A DNA stretch of 64,000 bases from Anaerolineae bacterium (GCA_023151115.1 JAKLJP010000040.1:1-64000); one strand, 5' to 3'; positions 48,293 to 59,417 are shown, counted from the stretch's first letter. Translations and numbers: made by a program. The notes: generated by a model from the letters alone, not told the origin.

Positions 48293-51172
48293 TTACTCTT
48301 TGCTACTTGAAACTGGCTCCATGTCCAGCCAGTTACCCCCCGTTTCGACCTCAACGCCCAATGGCACTTTTAGCTCATCAAAGGCGTGGCCCATCACCTC
48401 GCGGGTCAGTTCGACCGCCTGAGCGATCTCATCCTCCGGCGCTTCCAACACCAGCTCGTCGTGAACCTGGAGCAGCATGCGGCTGCGTAGATTCTGCTCG
48501 ATCAGCGCCCGGTGCAGCCGGATCATAGCAATTTTCATAATGTCGGCGGCGGTACCCTGAATGGGCATATTGATGGCTTCGCGCTCGAGGGCGGAACGCT
48601 GCGCCCCGGTAGCGGTAGCCAGGTTAGAAAAGTCGCGCCGGCGGCCCAGAAGGGTGGTCAAATAGCCCTGCTGAAGGGCCATTTGCTTGGTGTTGTCAAT
48701 GTAACGTTTGAGGCCCGGATATTTCTCAAAATAGATAGCGATAAAGTCGCGGGCCTCGGCCTGGCTGATGCCGGCGCTCTGGGCCAGCCCAAACGCCGAT
48801 TGGCCGTAAGCCAGGCCGTAATTGACCGTTTTGGCAATGCGCCGTTGGTCTTTGGTCACTTCCTCTCTGGGAATCCCTAACACGGTCGCTGCTGTTACGG
48901 CGTGAACATCCTCATCGTTGGCAAAAGCTTCCAGCAGGCCGGGGTCTTCGGCTACGTGGGCCAGGATACGCAGCTCAATTTGAGAGTAGTCGGCGGAAAT
49001 AAGGCGACAGCCTGCTTCGGCCACAAAGGCCCGCCGAATTTCCCGCCCCCTCTCGCTGCGGATGGGGATATTTTGCAGATTCGGCTCGCTGCTGGAGATA
49101 CGACCAGTTGAGACGCCGATTTGGTTGTAATTGGTGTGGACGCGCCCGGTAGCCGGATTGACCATCTTGGGCAGGGCATCCACATATGTACTTTTAAGTT
49201 TGGTCAAGCCACGATATTCCAGGATCAGGTCAATGGCTTCGTGCTGGCCTTTGAAGTTTTCCAGCACCCCGGCGGCGGTGGAGTAATGGCCGCTTTTAGT
49301 TTTGCTCAGGCCGGCGGTGGGCAGGCCCAACTTGCCAAACAGTACATCGGAAAGCTGCTGGGTAGAACCCAGATTGAATTTATGGCCACAGATAGTATAA
49401 ATTTTAGCCTCCAGTTCAGCCAGCCGCTGGCCCATCTCGATAGACATCTCCTGCAAGGCGGGAGCGTCAACTTTGATGCCGGCCAGTTCCATATCTTTGA
49501 GCACGTAAACCAGGGGCAATTCCAAGTCGTAAAAAATTCGCGCTAATTCGGGGGTGTCGCGCAGCGGTTTTTCCACCAGTTCAACCAGGCGCAGGGTCAT
49601 ATCCACATCGGCGGCGGCGTAGGGCGTTACCTTTTCGACCGGAATCTGGTTCATGGTCAATTGGCCCTTGCCGCTGCCAATCAACTCTTTGATTTCGGTC
49701 ATTTGAATGTGGAGCTTTTCGCGGACCAAATCCTTCAAGCCGTGCCGGGCGTCGGAGGCGTTGTGGCCCAACCAGGAAGCAATCATGGTATCAAAAATCG
49801 GCGGCGCAACCGGCAGACCGTGCCGCTCCAACACCGTCAGATCAAATTTGGCGTTGTGCAGATACTTGGTTACGCCGGGGTCGGCCAGGATGGGGGCAAG
49901 CGCACTCTGGACGACAGCCATTTCAAGTTGAGGCGAAGAGGCGAGGAGAAGAGGAAGCGAGGGGGAACTATTCTTTTCAGTGGGTAAATCAAAAAGAGAT
50001 GGCTGCGCCTCAGCCTTAGCCTCAGACTCGGCCTTTTCTCCATGCCCTATGGGGATATAATAGCCTTCTCCTACTACCGGGGTAATAGCAATGCCGACAA
50101 GATTGGCCTGAACTTCGTCGGTGCTGTCGGTCTCTGTATCCAGGGCCAGGCGGGAACTTTGTTTCAGCTTGGCGGCCAGGTCGGCCAGTTTGGCCGGGGT
50201 ATCAACGGTCATGTATTGGCCGTCGGGCGCAGTGACCGGCGCTTTTTCTCTGGCTTTGACGGTGGCAAACTCTTTGGGCGATTTATCGGGCGGCGCGCCG
50301 GGAATGCGGTTGAAAATGGTGTTAAATTCAAGCTCGACAAACAAGTTGGCGATGTCGGTCAGATCAAAATCCATCGTTTTGCCGGCCTCAACATTTAATT
50401 CAATGCCGGGCACATTGGTGATGATGCGGCCCAGTTTTTGAGAGAGATAGGCGTTCTCCCGGTCGGCCTCAAATTTAGCCCGCTGCGCGGCCGGCAATTC
50501 GTCCAGGTGAGCGTAAATCCCATCGAGCGAGCCGTATTGCTGCAACAATTTGGCCGCCCCCTTGTCGCCAATGCCTTTGATACCGGGGATATTGTCGCTG
50601 GTATCACCGACCATCGCCTTTAAGTCAACCAATTGGCTGGGCGGCACCCCAAATCGAGCTTGAACTTCAGCTTCGTCGTAAAGTTTGCGGTCATTAAAGC
50701 GGTTTTGCCCGCCGGGATAAACCACCTTGATATGCGGCCCAACCAGTTGAAAAGCATCCCTGTCGCCGGTAACAATCAGCGTTTCAATACCTTGTGCAGC
50801 GGCCTGAGTCGCCAATGTACCCAACAAATCGTCGGCCTCATAGCCTTCTTTGATAAAGACCGGCATCTTGAACGCTTTGACCAACTGCTCGATGCGGGTG
50901 ATCTGGCTGGCCAGGTCATCGGGCATTTTTTCGCGGGTGGCTTTGTAGTCGCCGTACAATTCGTGACGGAAGGTATCGCCGGCGTCGAAGGTGACGATGA
51001 AATAATCGGGGTTGTACTCTTTCCAGACGGCCAGCAGCATGTTGGCAAAGCCGTAAACGGCGTGAGTCGGCTCGCCAACAGCGGTGCTGAAGGTGGCCGG
51101 CATGCCAAAATAGGCCCGGTAAGCCAGGGCGTGGCCGTCAATAAGGATGAGGGTGGGTTTTTTGTCACTCAT
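48293..51172 (-). CDS. polA: DNA polymerase I
   Basis: The 959 residues comprise a 5'-3' exonuclease (1 to about 290), a 3'-5' exonuclease (about 325-530) and the polymerase. Proofreading motifs are present: LALDTETDS (Exo I), NAKFDLTVLE (Exo II) and YAAADVD (Exo III). Polymerase motif A is DYSQIELRILAH and motif C is VHDELVLE. Motif B reads RRIAKTVNYGLAYGQS, with tyrosine where E. coli has Phe762. An insert of about 16 residues (EKNSSPSLPLLLASSPQ, near residue 405) comes from GAGGCGA-type repeats. The protein fills gaps and removes RNA primers. Confidence 0.97.
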   Translation of the reverse strand: MSDKKPTLILIDGHALAYRAYFGMPATFSTAVGEPTHAVYGFANMLLAVWKEYNPDYFIVTFDAGDTFRHELYGDYKATREKMPDDLASQITRIEQLVKAFKMPVFIKEGYEADDLLGTLATQAAAQGIETLIVTGDRDAFQLVGPHIKVVYPGGQNRFNDRKLYDEAEVQARFGVPPSQLVDLKAMVGDTSDNIPGIKGIGDKGAAKLLQQYGSLDGIYAHLDELPAAQRAKFEADRENAYLSQKLGRIITNVPGIELNVEAGKTMDFDLTDIANLFVELEFNTIFNRIPGAPPDKSPKEFATVKAREKAPVTAPDGQYMTVDTPAKLADLAAKLKQSSRLALDTETDSTDEVQANLVGIAITPVVGEGYYIPIGHGEKAESEAKAEAQPSLFDLPTEKNSSPSLPLLLASSPQLEMAVVQSALAPILADPGVTKYLHNAKFDLTVLERHGLPVAPPIFDTMIASWLGHNASDARHGLKDLVREKLHIQMTEIKELIGSGKGQLTMNQIPVEKVTPYAAADVDMTLRLVELVEKPLRDTPELARIFYDLELPLVYVLKDMELAGIKVDAPALQEMSIEMGQRLAELEAKIYTICGHKFNLGSTQQLSDVLFGKLGLPTAGLSKTKSGHYSTAAGVLENFKGQHEAIDLILEYRGLTKLKSTYVDALPKMVNPATGRVHTNYNQIGVSTGRISSSEPNLQNIPIRSERGREIRRAFVAEAGCRLISADYSQIELRILAHVAEDPGLLEAFANDEDVHAVTAATVLGIPREEVTKDQRRIAKTVNYGLAYGQSAFGLAQSAGISQAEARDFIAIYFEKYPGLKRYIDNTKQMALQQGYLTTLLGRRRDFSNLATATGAQRSALEREAINMPIQGTAADIMKIAMIRLHRALIEQNLRSRMLLQVHDELVLEAPEDEIAQAVELTREVMGHAFDELKVPLGVEVETGGNWLDMEPVSSSKE
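49925..49980. repeat. GAGGCGAAGAGGCGAGGAGAAG repeat inside polA
   Basis: GAGGCGAAGAGGCGAGGAG and AGAGGAAGCGAGGGGGAAC units, the same family as at 22535-22620, lie in the polA frame between the Exo I and Exo II blocks. Confidence 0.75.
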
Positions 51173-51202
51173 AACTTTACTCTCCCAAACAACATAAAGT
51201 CT

Positions 51203-51994
51203 CTAGTGTTCACTTTTTGAAATTGAACTCACTACCAACCTAACCCAGTCCAAATCTTCCTGTCCCAATGGAGGCAAGGGGGGCTGACGGTAATCCAGCA
51301 AATTTTGATAACCCACTAATTCAAAACAGGCATCAATGGTAGCTTGCAATGACAAAGGTACATCGGGGTCGGGGGGAAGCAGAGGCACAGGCACAGTGGG
51401 CAAGCGCTCGCGCAGCGCTACGGGCCAAACTTCGGTGGTAGGGCGGCGGGTGAAGCGGCTGAGAAAAACATAGTAAGGCGCAGGGGGCAATTCACCGCCG
51501 ATAAGGGGGATGCGCTCTCCAGCGCGGAGCAGGTCAATTTCGAGGAGATGAGTTTTTGTTTTGAGCAGAGCGCCCCGTTTTTTCAAATACTTGCGGAAAC
51601 CTGGGCCACGTTTATTAACGGGCGACAAAATCTCAATGGCTGTAACCAGGCGACGATTAGCCACATCGCGAATATCGAGCCGAAGCACCGACATTTTTTG
51701 GGGTATAGGGCTAATCAATTCGACCGCCGCCGCAGTGATAGTTTCATAGCCGGCGATGGCCTCCTTAATCCGGGCTACATTGACATCAGGGTAAATTCCC
51801 CGTTTGACCGGCGCGCTGCCCACCCCCAAGCCCAGTTCATCAACCACATAATACTTCTGCAACAAAGCCACATACTTGGGCTGGAGGCGCGGCATCAACT
51901 GCGCCCGGATTTGATGGATTAAGGTGTCGTGGAACTCCGGCCACATCTCGCCTTCAAGATAAGGGTCCATTCCAGGAAATGGAGATTTGTTCAT
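51203..51994 (-). CDS. DUF4058-family protein
   Basis: This 263-residue protein begins KSPFPGMDPYLEGEMWPEFH, the hallmark of DUF4058, and has PDVNVAR and VTAIEILSPVNKRGPG. These resemble the acid and E-x-K parts of the PD-(D/E)XK nuclease fold (like the Uma2/DUF820 group). It is common in cyanobacteria, Planctomycetes and Chloroflexota, often in many copies, with unknown function. It lies between cdsA and polA on the same strand, with short gaps. Nuclease activity is only a hypothesis. Confidence 0.85.
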   Translation of the reverse strand: MNKSPFPGMDPYLEGEMWPEFHDTLIHQIRAQLMPRLQPKYVALLQKYYVVDELGLGVGSAPVKRGIYPDVNVARIKEAIAGYETITAAAVELISPIPQKMSVLRLDIRDVANRRLVTAIEILSPVNKRGPGFRKYLKKRGALLKTKTHLLEIDLLRAGERIPLIGGELPPAPYYVFLSRFTRRPTTEVWPVALRERLPTVPVPLLPPDPDVPLSLQATIDACFELVGYQNLLDYRQPPLPPLGQEDLDWVRLVVSSISKSEH

Positions 51995-52014
51995 CGTTAA
52001 TCTTCCTCAGAAGG

Positions 52015-52833
52015 TCAGCCCCACCGAAATAGATTGGGGATCATCCCCAGCACCCCATTCCAGACGGCGTAATAATAGACAACAATACTGACGAACAACA
52101 AACTGTCAATCCGATCTAAAAAGCCGCCGTGGCCGGGGAAAAGGTTGGAAGAATCCTTCACGCCCACATCCCGCTTCATCATCGAGATGGAGACATCGCC
52201 GAACAGGTCAACAATCGGAATAATCAGACCCAAAAACAGACACGAAGCCCAACTCAGATTGAACAAAACGGCCACACCAACCGCCCCCAGCAAACTGCCA
52301 AATATACTGCCGGCCAGGCCCTCCCAGGACTTTTTGGGGCTGAGCCGGGGCCAGAGTTTGTGCCGCCCCCACCGGCTGCCGACCAGATAAGCAAAGGTAT
52401 CGGCCCCCCAGGTACACAGCAGCACCAGCCAGACCCAGGCCAGGCCATCGGCTAACTGTCGCAGACCCGCCAGGTGGGCCATGCCCCAGCCAATATACAG
52501 CCCGCCGACAACGGTCAAAGCCCAATCCGCAGTGGGCGAGGCGCTCCTGGCCTGGAAAAGCTGCCAGGTCAGCGAGGCCAGAAGGATAACCGTCAGAATA
52601 CAGTTTAGGCTAAAATCAGAGCGATAACTGTTGATTAATAATAACGTAATCAAAGCCAGGGTAAAAAAAGGCGTGGTGTTGTACCCTCCGGCCTTCATCA
52701 TCCGCCCATACTCCCAACCGGCCAGCAGCGCGACCAGCAACACTCCCCCCCAAAACCAGAGACCTCCGGCAAAAACACCGGCCACAACAATAGGAATAGC
52801 CACCAGTGCTGAAATAACACGTGTTTGTAGCAT
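52015..52833 (-). CDS. cdsA: phosphatidate cytidylyltransferase (CDP-diglyceride synthase)
   Basis: This 272-residue membrane enzyme makes CDP-diacylglycerol from phosphatidic acid and CTP, the branch point for phospholipids. About seven to eight spans are predicted. The family signature is present at residues about 215-245: SMMKRDVGVKDSSNLFPGHG followed by GFLDRIDS, holding the metal-binding aspartates. It lies downstream of gyrA behind a hairpin and upstream of DUF4058 and polA. Confidence 0.95.
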   Translation of the reverse strand: MLQTRVISALVAIPIVVAGVFAGGLWFWGGVLLVALLAGWEYGRMMKAGGYNTTPFFTLALITLLLINSYRSDFSLNCILTVILLASLTWQLFQARSASPTADWALTVVGGLYIGWGMAHLAGLRQLADGLAWVWLVLLCTWGADTFAYLVGSRWGRHKLWPRLSPKKSWEGLAGSIFGSLLGAVGVAVLFNLSWASCLFLGLIIPIVDLFGDVSISMMKRDVGVKDSSNLFPGHGGFLDRIDSLLFVSIVVYYYAVWNGVLGMIPNLFRWG

Positions 52834-52864
52834 GCATACCCGAGTTGCTCATTGAGCTTTAAAA

Positions 52865-52924
52865 TTAACCGCAAAGCTCCAGGGCCACCGCTTCTCAGGG
52901 GATCCTGGCATCTTTGCGGTTTAA
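52865..52924 (-). terminator. hairpin terminator after gyrA
   Basis: On the minus strand AACCGCAAAG and CTTTGCGGTT form a 10-bp outer stem with an inner CCAGG/CCTGG stem, followed by AATTTTAAAG. It probably ends gyrA transcription. Confidence 0.65.
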
Positions 52925-52958
52925 GGTCTCTAATTGTGGGGCCAGTAAGCTGGTTTAT

Positions 52959-55502
52959 TTAGTGACCATTGGTTGACGGCTTGGGTGTTGCTTCCAATAC
53001 AGCTATCTGGGCAGGCAGCGGCGCTTCTGCCAAGTCTGCCTCCGCCGAGTCAACCTCTTTGGCTTTAGGAGCCAACACCGCCACCGAAGCCACCACGTCA
53101 CCTTTTTTCAACGACATCACCCGCACCCCCTGGGTTGCCCGGCCCTGCTGCGAAATATGCTTGATGGCCGTCCGTAGCATGATGCCCTCACGCGAGATAA
53201 GCGTCAAATCACCATCATCCGATACCACCTGCGCCGCGATGACGCTGCCGGTCTTTTTCATATCCCGGGCCAGGGTGCGCACCCCACTGCCGTTACGTCC
53301 TTGCAGCGTATACTCGCTCAGCGGAGTCCGCTTGGCATACCCATTTTCGGTCACAACCAACAGATCGGCCTGGGGATCAACCACATCCATCCCCCTAATT
53401 TCATCATTCGCCCGCAGCCGCATCGCTCCAACCCCAGCAGCGGCGCGTCCCATAGCCCGTACATCCGTCTCGGCGAAGCGAATAGCCTGTCCGCTATGCG
53501 AAACAATAACGATTTCATTATCACCGTGGGTCAATTTTACCCAGCCTAACTCGTCGTCACCGTCAAGCGTCAGGGCAATCAAACCGCTGGGGCGAACCGA
53601 GGCAAATTCACTCAGGTCGGTGCGCTTGATCCGGCCTTTGCGGGTCAGCATAATCAAATATTCCGCCTGATCAAAGTTGGGCACGGGCAGCGCCGCCGTA
53701 ATCTTTTCGCCGGGCGATAAGTTAATTAAATTGGCAATCGAGACCCCTTTGGCGGTGCGGTTGGCATCGGGCACCTGATAGGCTTTTTCGGAGTAAACCT
53801 TGCCCTTGTCGGTAAAGTACAGGATGGTATCGTGGGTGCTGGCGGCAAAGAGAAATTCCACCACGTCCTCGTCGCGGGTGGTCATGCCGGTCACGCCGCG
53901 TCCACCACGCCCCTGGGTGCGATAGGTTTTGCTGGGGACGCGCTTGATGTAGCCGCGTTCGGTGATGGAAATCAGCACCTCTTCCTCTTTGACCAAATCG
54001 GCTTCACGCAGTTCCTCTTTCACGTCCACCAGAATGCGGGTGCGGCGCTCGTCGCCATACTCGGCTTTGAGTTCGTTGAGGTCCTCTTTGATCACGCCCA
54101 AAATTTTGGCTGGGTTGGTCAGCAGGTCTTCCAGGTAGGCAATGGTCTGCATCACCTCCTGGTACTCGTCCTCAATTTTTTGCCGTTCCAGCGCGGCCAG
54201 CCGGCGCAGTTGCATGTCCAAAATAGCTTGGGCCTGGGCCTGGCTGAGGGCAAAGTTTTGCATCAACTGCTCACGGGCGGTTTCGGCGTCTTTACTCTGG
54301 CGGATGGTTTGGATGATTCTGTCCATATTGCCCAGGGCAATCCGCAGCCCTTCTAAAATGTGGGCGCGCTGGCGGGCCTTCTCCAGGTCGAACTCGGTGC
54401 GGCGGGTGATGACTTCGCGGCGATGCTCGATGTAGGCCAACAGCGCCCGCTTGAGCGGCAGCACCCGTGGCTCCCCGTCGAGCAGGGCCAGCATGTTGAT
54501 GCCAAAAGTAGATTGCAAAGCCGTATATTTGTAAAGCTGGTTGAGCACTTTTTTGGGCTGCGCCCCCCGTTTCAACTCGATGACAATGGACAGGCCGCTG
54601 CGATCTGACTCGTCGCGCAGGTCGGAAATATCTTTGAGTTTTTCCTCGCGGGCCAGGTCGGCAATCCGCTCGATCAGGGCCGCTTTATTGACCTGATAGG
54701 GAATCTCGCTGACGACAATGCGGTGGCGGTTACCTTTCATCTCTTCAATTCGGGCGATGGCCCGCATCGTCACCCGCCCGCGGCCGGTGGCATAGGCGTT
54801 GACCAGTCCCTCCTGACCCATCAGGGCCGCACCGGTAGGGAAATCAGGACCTTTGATAAATTGCATCAAATCGTCTACGGTCACGTCATCGCTGGCCTCA
54901 TAATGGTCAATCAGGTAAATAGTTGCGTCACAAACTTCGTTGAGGTTATGGGGGGGGATATTGGTCGCCATACCCACCGCAATCCCCGACGTGCCGTTGA
55001 GCAGTAAATTCGGCAGGCGGGCGGGCAGCACTTCCGGCTCCTGCAAACTGCCGTCAAAGTTGTCGGTCCAGTCAATGGTGTTCTTGTCAATATCGGCCAG
55101 CATTTCCTGGGCAATTTTAGCCAGACGGGCTTCGGTGTAGCGCATAGCCGCCGGGCTGTCGCCATCAACACTGCCAAAGTTGCCCTGGCCGTCAATCATG
55201 GGGTAGCGCATGGAAAAATCCTGGGCCATGCGAACCATGGCATCGTACACGGCAGCATCACCGTGCGGGTGATATTTACCCAACACATCGCCGACCACGC
55301 GGGCGCTTTTACGGTAAGGGGTGTTATGGCGAATGCCCATATCATGCATGGCGTACAGAATACGCCGGTGAACGGGCTTCAAACCATCACGGGCATCCGG
55401 GAGGGCGCGGGCCACAATCACGCTCATGGCGTAATCCAGATAAGCCACTTTCATTTCATCTTCAATATCAACAGGTTTTACAATTCCAATTCCGTTTTCC
55501 AT
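52959..55502 (-). CDS. gyrA: DNA gyrase subunit A
   Basis: The 847 residues give a full gyrase A subunit. The catalytic tyrosine is in [10 protein letters not shown]. The quinolone region is [20 protein letters not shown], with alanine at the E. coli Ser83 position and aspartate at Asp87. The C-terminal pinwheel holds a gyrase box [10 protein letters not shown], needed for negative supercoiling and absent from ParC. Natural Ala83 is known from mycobacteria and lowers quinolone susceptibility. gyrB is not nearby. The gene has a leader hairpin and is followed by a terminator. Confidence 0.97.
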   Translation of the reverse strand: MENGIGIVKPVDIEDEMKVAYLDYAMSVIVARALPDARDGLKPVHRRILYAMHDMGIRHNTPYRKSARVVGDVLGKYHPHGDAAVYDAMVRMAQDFSMRYPMIDGQGNFGSVDGDSPAAMRYTEARLAKIAQEMLADIDKNTIDWTDNFDGSLQEPEVLPARLPNLLLNGTSGIAVGMATNIPPHNLNEVCDATIYLIDHYEASDDVTVDDLMQFIKGPDFPTGAALMGQEGLVNAYATGRGRVTMRAIARIEEMKGNRHRIVVSEIPYQVNKAALIERIADLAREEKLKDISDLRDESDRSGLSIVIELKRGAQPKKVLNQLYKYTALQSTFGINMLALLDGEPRVLPLKRALLAYIEHRREVITRRTEFDLEKARQRAHILEGLRIALGNMDRIIQTIRQSKDAETAREQLMQNFALSQAQAQAILDMQLRRLAALERQKIEDEYQEVMQTIAYLEDLLTNPAKILGVIKEDLNELKAEYGDERRTRILVDVKEELREADLVKEEEVLISITERGYIKRVPSKTYRTQGRGGRGVTGMTTRDEDVVEFLFAASTHDTILYFTDKGKVYSEKAYQVPDANRTAKGVSIANLINLSPGEKITAALPVPNFDQAEYLIMLTRKGRIKRTDLSEFASVRPSGLIALTLDGDDELGWVKLTHGDNEIVIVSHSGQAIRFAETDVRAMGRAAAGVGAMRLRANDEIRGMDVVDPQADLLVVTENGYAKRTPLSEYTLQGRNGSGVRTLARDMKKTGSVIAAQVVSDDGDLTLISREGIMLRTAIKHISQQGRATQGVRVMSLKKGDVVASVAVLAPKAKEVDSAEADLAEAPLPAQIAVLEATPKPSTNGH

Positions 55503-55534
55503 ACCAAAGCTCCAGCTAAAGCAAAATTGGCAAC

Positions 55535-55595
55535 AAAAAGCGGCTTCCGCCGAGGGATTGTCAAGCTTCTAATTCTTAAACGGAAGCCACTTTTT
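55535..55595 (-). terminator. terminator-like hairpin in the gyrA leader
   Basis: On the minus strand AAAAAGTGGCTTCCG pairs over a 31-base loop with CGGAAGCCGCTTTTT, followed by GTTG, about 30 bases before gyrA. It may attenuate gyrA or be an insulator. Further upstream a TATAAT-like box lies at about 55635-55640, without a clear -35. Confidence 0.5.
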
Positions 55596-55792
55596 CTACT
55601 GCCAAGTCATTAAATTTAGTAAAATATACCTTACTATTATACCTCAAAAGTCCACTTTGGGCTATTTATGTATTCTTGCCGGTCCTCTGAGGCTCCAATT
55701 GGATTTAAAAACTGGCGAAAATTTGGGCTTGATTCTCTGGGCCACTTGTGCTAAACTACACGCTATTGTCAGGAGGCCACCAATAACCACCC

Positions 55793-56680
55793 ATGATTCA
55801 AGAGATTGCCGACCGCATTTTTGTTGAATTAGATTATGAAGGCGCTAACGTTGGGGTTGTATTGACCGACGAAGGGGCGATTGTCATTGACACGCCCATC
55901 ATCCCCGACGAAGCCCGGCATTGGGCCAATACGGTTGCTAAGTTGACCGACCGGGTGTTATACGTTTTCAACACCGACCATCACCGGGCGCATATTATGG
56001 GTAATCAATTTTTTGATGCCCCCGTGTTGGCGCACGAAGCCGCCTGGAAAGAAATGACCAATTACAAAGACACCTTTATCGAGCGGACCAAGAATTTGTT
56101 CAAGAAGCGGCCCGACGTTCAAAAGCAGTTGGACCAGGTAAAAATTATCCGGCCGGAACTTTGTTTTACCGGCAAACTGGTCATGCAAAAGGGTAAGCGC
56201 GAACTGCAATTTACCTACCTGGGCGGACATACTCCCGCCACCAGCGGCCTTTACTTGCCCAAAGAGCGAATCCTCTTTACCGGCGATTTGGTGGTGGTGG
56301 ATGAACATCCGGCGCTGGGCCAGTGCAACAGCGAAGAATGGTTAAGCAAACTGCGCTGGCTGCGTAAGCAAAAATATGCCCAAATTGTGCCCGGCCATGG
56401 CCCACTCTGCAATGTCGAAGCCAGCGAGCCGGTTTCAGAATACATTCGGGCCATGCGTTCACGGGTGCGTAGCCAGTTCAAAGGGGGCCGCAGCAAAGCC
56501 GAAGCGGCTGTGGTGATTAGCCAGATGCTCGATTTCTTTCCTTATCGCCAGGGCGAAAAATCCATCATCGAGAAGCGCATCCGGGCTGGGGTGAGCCGGG
56601 TATATGATGAGATGAAGATGTTGTATGCCCAAGAGGGCAATAATAGAGAGGTCATCGGTTTGCCTAATCCCAATATTTGA
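55793..56680 (+). CDS. metallo-beta-lactamase-fold protein with an altered metal motif
   Basis: This 295-residue protein has the MBL fold with LGGHTPATSGLYLP, ERILFTGDLVV and AQIVPGHGPL. The first metal motif, usually THxHxDHxxG, reads TDHHRAHIMG: the first histidine is aspartate and the metal-binding aspartate is alanine. It may bind one metal, use other ligands, or be a binding protein. The ATG at 55793 is the only start, since a TAA lies three codons upstream; an AGGAGG sits too far away to serve it well. A terminator follows. The substrate is unknown. Confidence 0.8.
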   Translation: MIQEIADRIFVELDYEGANVGVVLTDEGAIVIDTPIIPDEARHWANTVAKLTDRVLYVFNTDHHRAHIMGNQFFDAPVLAHEAAWKEMTNYKDTFIERTKNLFKKRPDVQKQLDQVKIIRPELCFTGKLVMQKGKRELQFTYLGGHTPATSGLYLPKERILFTGDLVVVDEHPALGQCNSEEWLSKLRWLRKQKYAQIVPGHGPLCNVEASEPVSEYIRAMRSRVRSQFKGGRSKAEAAVVISQMLDFFPYRQGEKSIIEKRIRAGVSRVYDEMKMLYAQEGNNREVIGLPNPNI

Positions 56681-56700
56681 GGTCTGCTCCTCTTTTAAGC

Positions 56701-56740
56701 AGACCTCATAGGTTTTGAAAACCTATGAGGTCTATTTTTT
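56701..56740 (+). terminator. intrinsic terminator after the MBL-fold gene
   Basis: AGACCTCATAGGTTTT and AAACCTATGAGGTCT form a near-perfect 15-bp stem followed by ATTTTTTCTT. Confidence 0.85.
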
Positions 56741-56840
56741 CTTAAATTTCTGGATATATCTTATTTTGACAGCATTTTTGGCTTGTGCTATACTTTTCTA
56801 GTTGCAACCTGTCTTTACCAGCGTTGCCCAACATAAGTCG

Positions 56841-56914
56841 CGGGATGTAGCGCAGCCCGGTAGCGCGCTTCGTTCGGGACGAAGAGGCCGGCAGTTCAAA
56901 TCTGCCCATCCCGA
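56841..56914 (+). tRNA. tRNA-Pro (anticodon CGG)
   Basis: A 74-base cloverleaf starts CGGGATG and ends CATCCCG plus A, closing a 7-bp acceptor stem. The anticodon stem CTTCG/CGAAG holds the loop TTCGGGA, so the anticodon is CGG, reading CCG. The T arm is GGCAGTTCAAATCTGCC. No CCA is encoded. Confidence 0.95.
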
Positions 56915-56917
56915 CTA

Positions 56918-56978
56918 AGATGAGAGATTGGAGATTAATAATTTTCAATCTCCAATCTCCCATTACCAATCTCTAAAT
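56918..56978. repeat. GAGATTGGAGATT / AATCTCCAATCTCCC hairpin repeat
   Basis: GAGAGATTGGAGATT faces AATCTCCAATCTCCC and ACCAATCTCT between the two tRNA-Pro genes. Confidence 0.75.
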
Positions 56979-56983
56979 ATTCA

Positions 56984-57057
56984 CGGGGCGTGGCGCAGTC
57001 CGGTAGCGTGCTTGAATGGGGTTCAAGAGGTCGACGGTTCAAATCCGTCCGCCCCGA
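56984..57057 (+). tRNA. tRNA-Pro (anticodon GGG)
   Basis: A 74-base cloverleaf starts CGGGGCG and ends CGCCCCG plus A. The anticodon stem CTTGA/TCAAG holds ATGGGGT, giving anticodon GGG for CCC and CCU. The T arm is GACGGTTCAAATCCGTC. It is a close relative of the tRNA-Pro(CGG) just upstream. Confidence 0.95.
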
Positions 57058-57059
57058 CA

Positions 57060-57145
57060 CTCTGAAAGGATGAAGGATGAAAGTGGAAGGATGAAATAAA
57101 GAAAGATTTTTCATCCTTCATCCTTCCGACTTCATCCTTTCAAAA
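57060..57145. repeat. AAAGGATGAAGGATGAAAGTGG hairpin repeat
   Basis: AAGGATGAAGGATG units face CATCCTTCATCCTTCC between tRNA-Pro(GGG) and tRNA-Thr. It is the same heptamer family as near the four-helix-bundle gene. Confidence 0.8.
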
Positions 57146-57150
57146 TATTC

Positions 57151-57223
57151 GCCCACGTAGCTCAGTCGGTAGAGCAACGCCTTGGTAAGGCGTAGGTCGG
57201 CGGTTCAAGTCCGCCCGTGGGCT
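57151..57223 (+). tRNA. tRNA-Thr (anticodon GGT)
   Basis: A 73-base cloverleaf starts GCCCACG and ends CGTGGGC plus T. The anticodon stem ACGCC/GGCGT holds TTGGTAA, giving anticodon GGT for ACC and ACU. The T arm is GGCGGTTCAAGTCCGCC. A terminator hairpin follows. Confidence 0.95.
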
Positions 57224-57247
57224 TCAGCAGAAGTCTAAAACAAAAAA

Positions 57248-57282
57248 AACAGCCCTCTCGTTTGAGAGGGCTGTTTCTGTTA
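57248..57282. terminator. intrinsic terminator after the tRNA cluster
   Basis: AACAGCCCTCTC and GAGAGGGCTGTT form a perfect 12-bp stem with a GTTT loop, flanked by A's and TCTGTT. It can serve both the tRNAs and groEL. Confidence 0.85.
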
Positions 57283-57295
57283 ACGCGCACCTTCT

Positions 57296-57357
57296 TCCAA
57301 AACCCTCTCCCCTACCCCTCTCCCTAAAAGGGAGAGGGGAATGAGGGGTGAGGGTAA
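57296..57357. repeat. CCCTCTCCCTAAAAGGGAGAGG palindrome
   Basis: ACCCTCTCCCCTACCCCTCTCCC faces GGGAGAGGGGAATGAGGGGTG and GAGGGT just before the groEL stop. Confidence 0.75.
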
Positions 57358-57360
57358 AAA

Positions 57361-59383
<2,023 letters not shown>

Positions 59384-59417
59384 ATGTTACCTCCATCTAT
59401 GGAAAAATTAGATTAAT

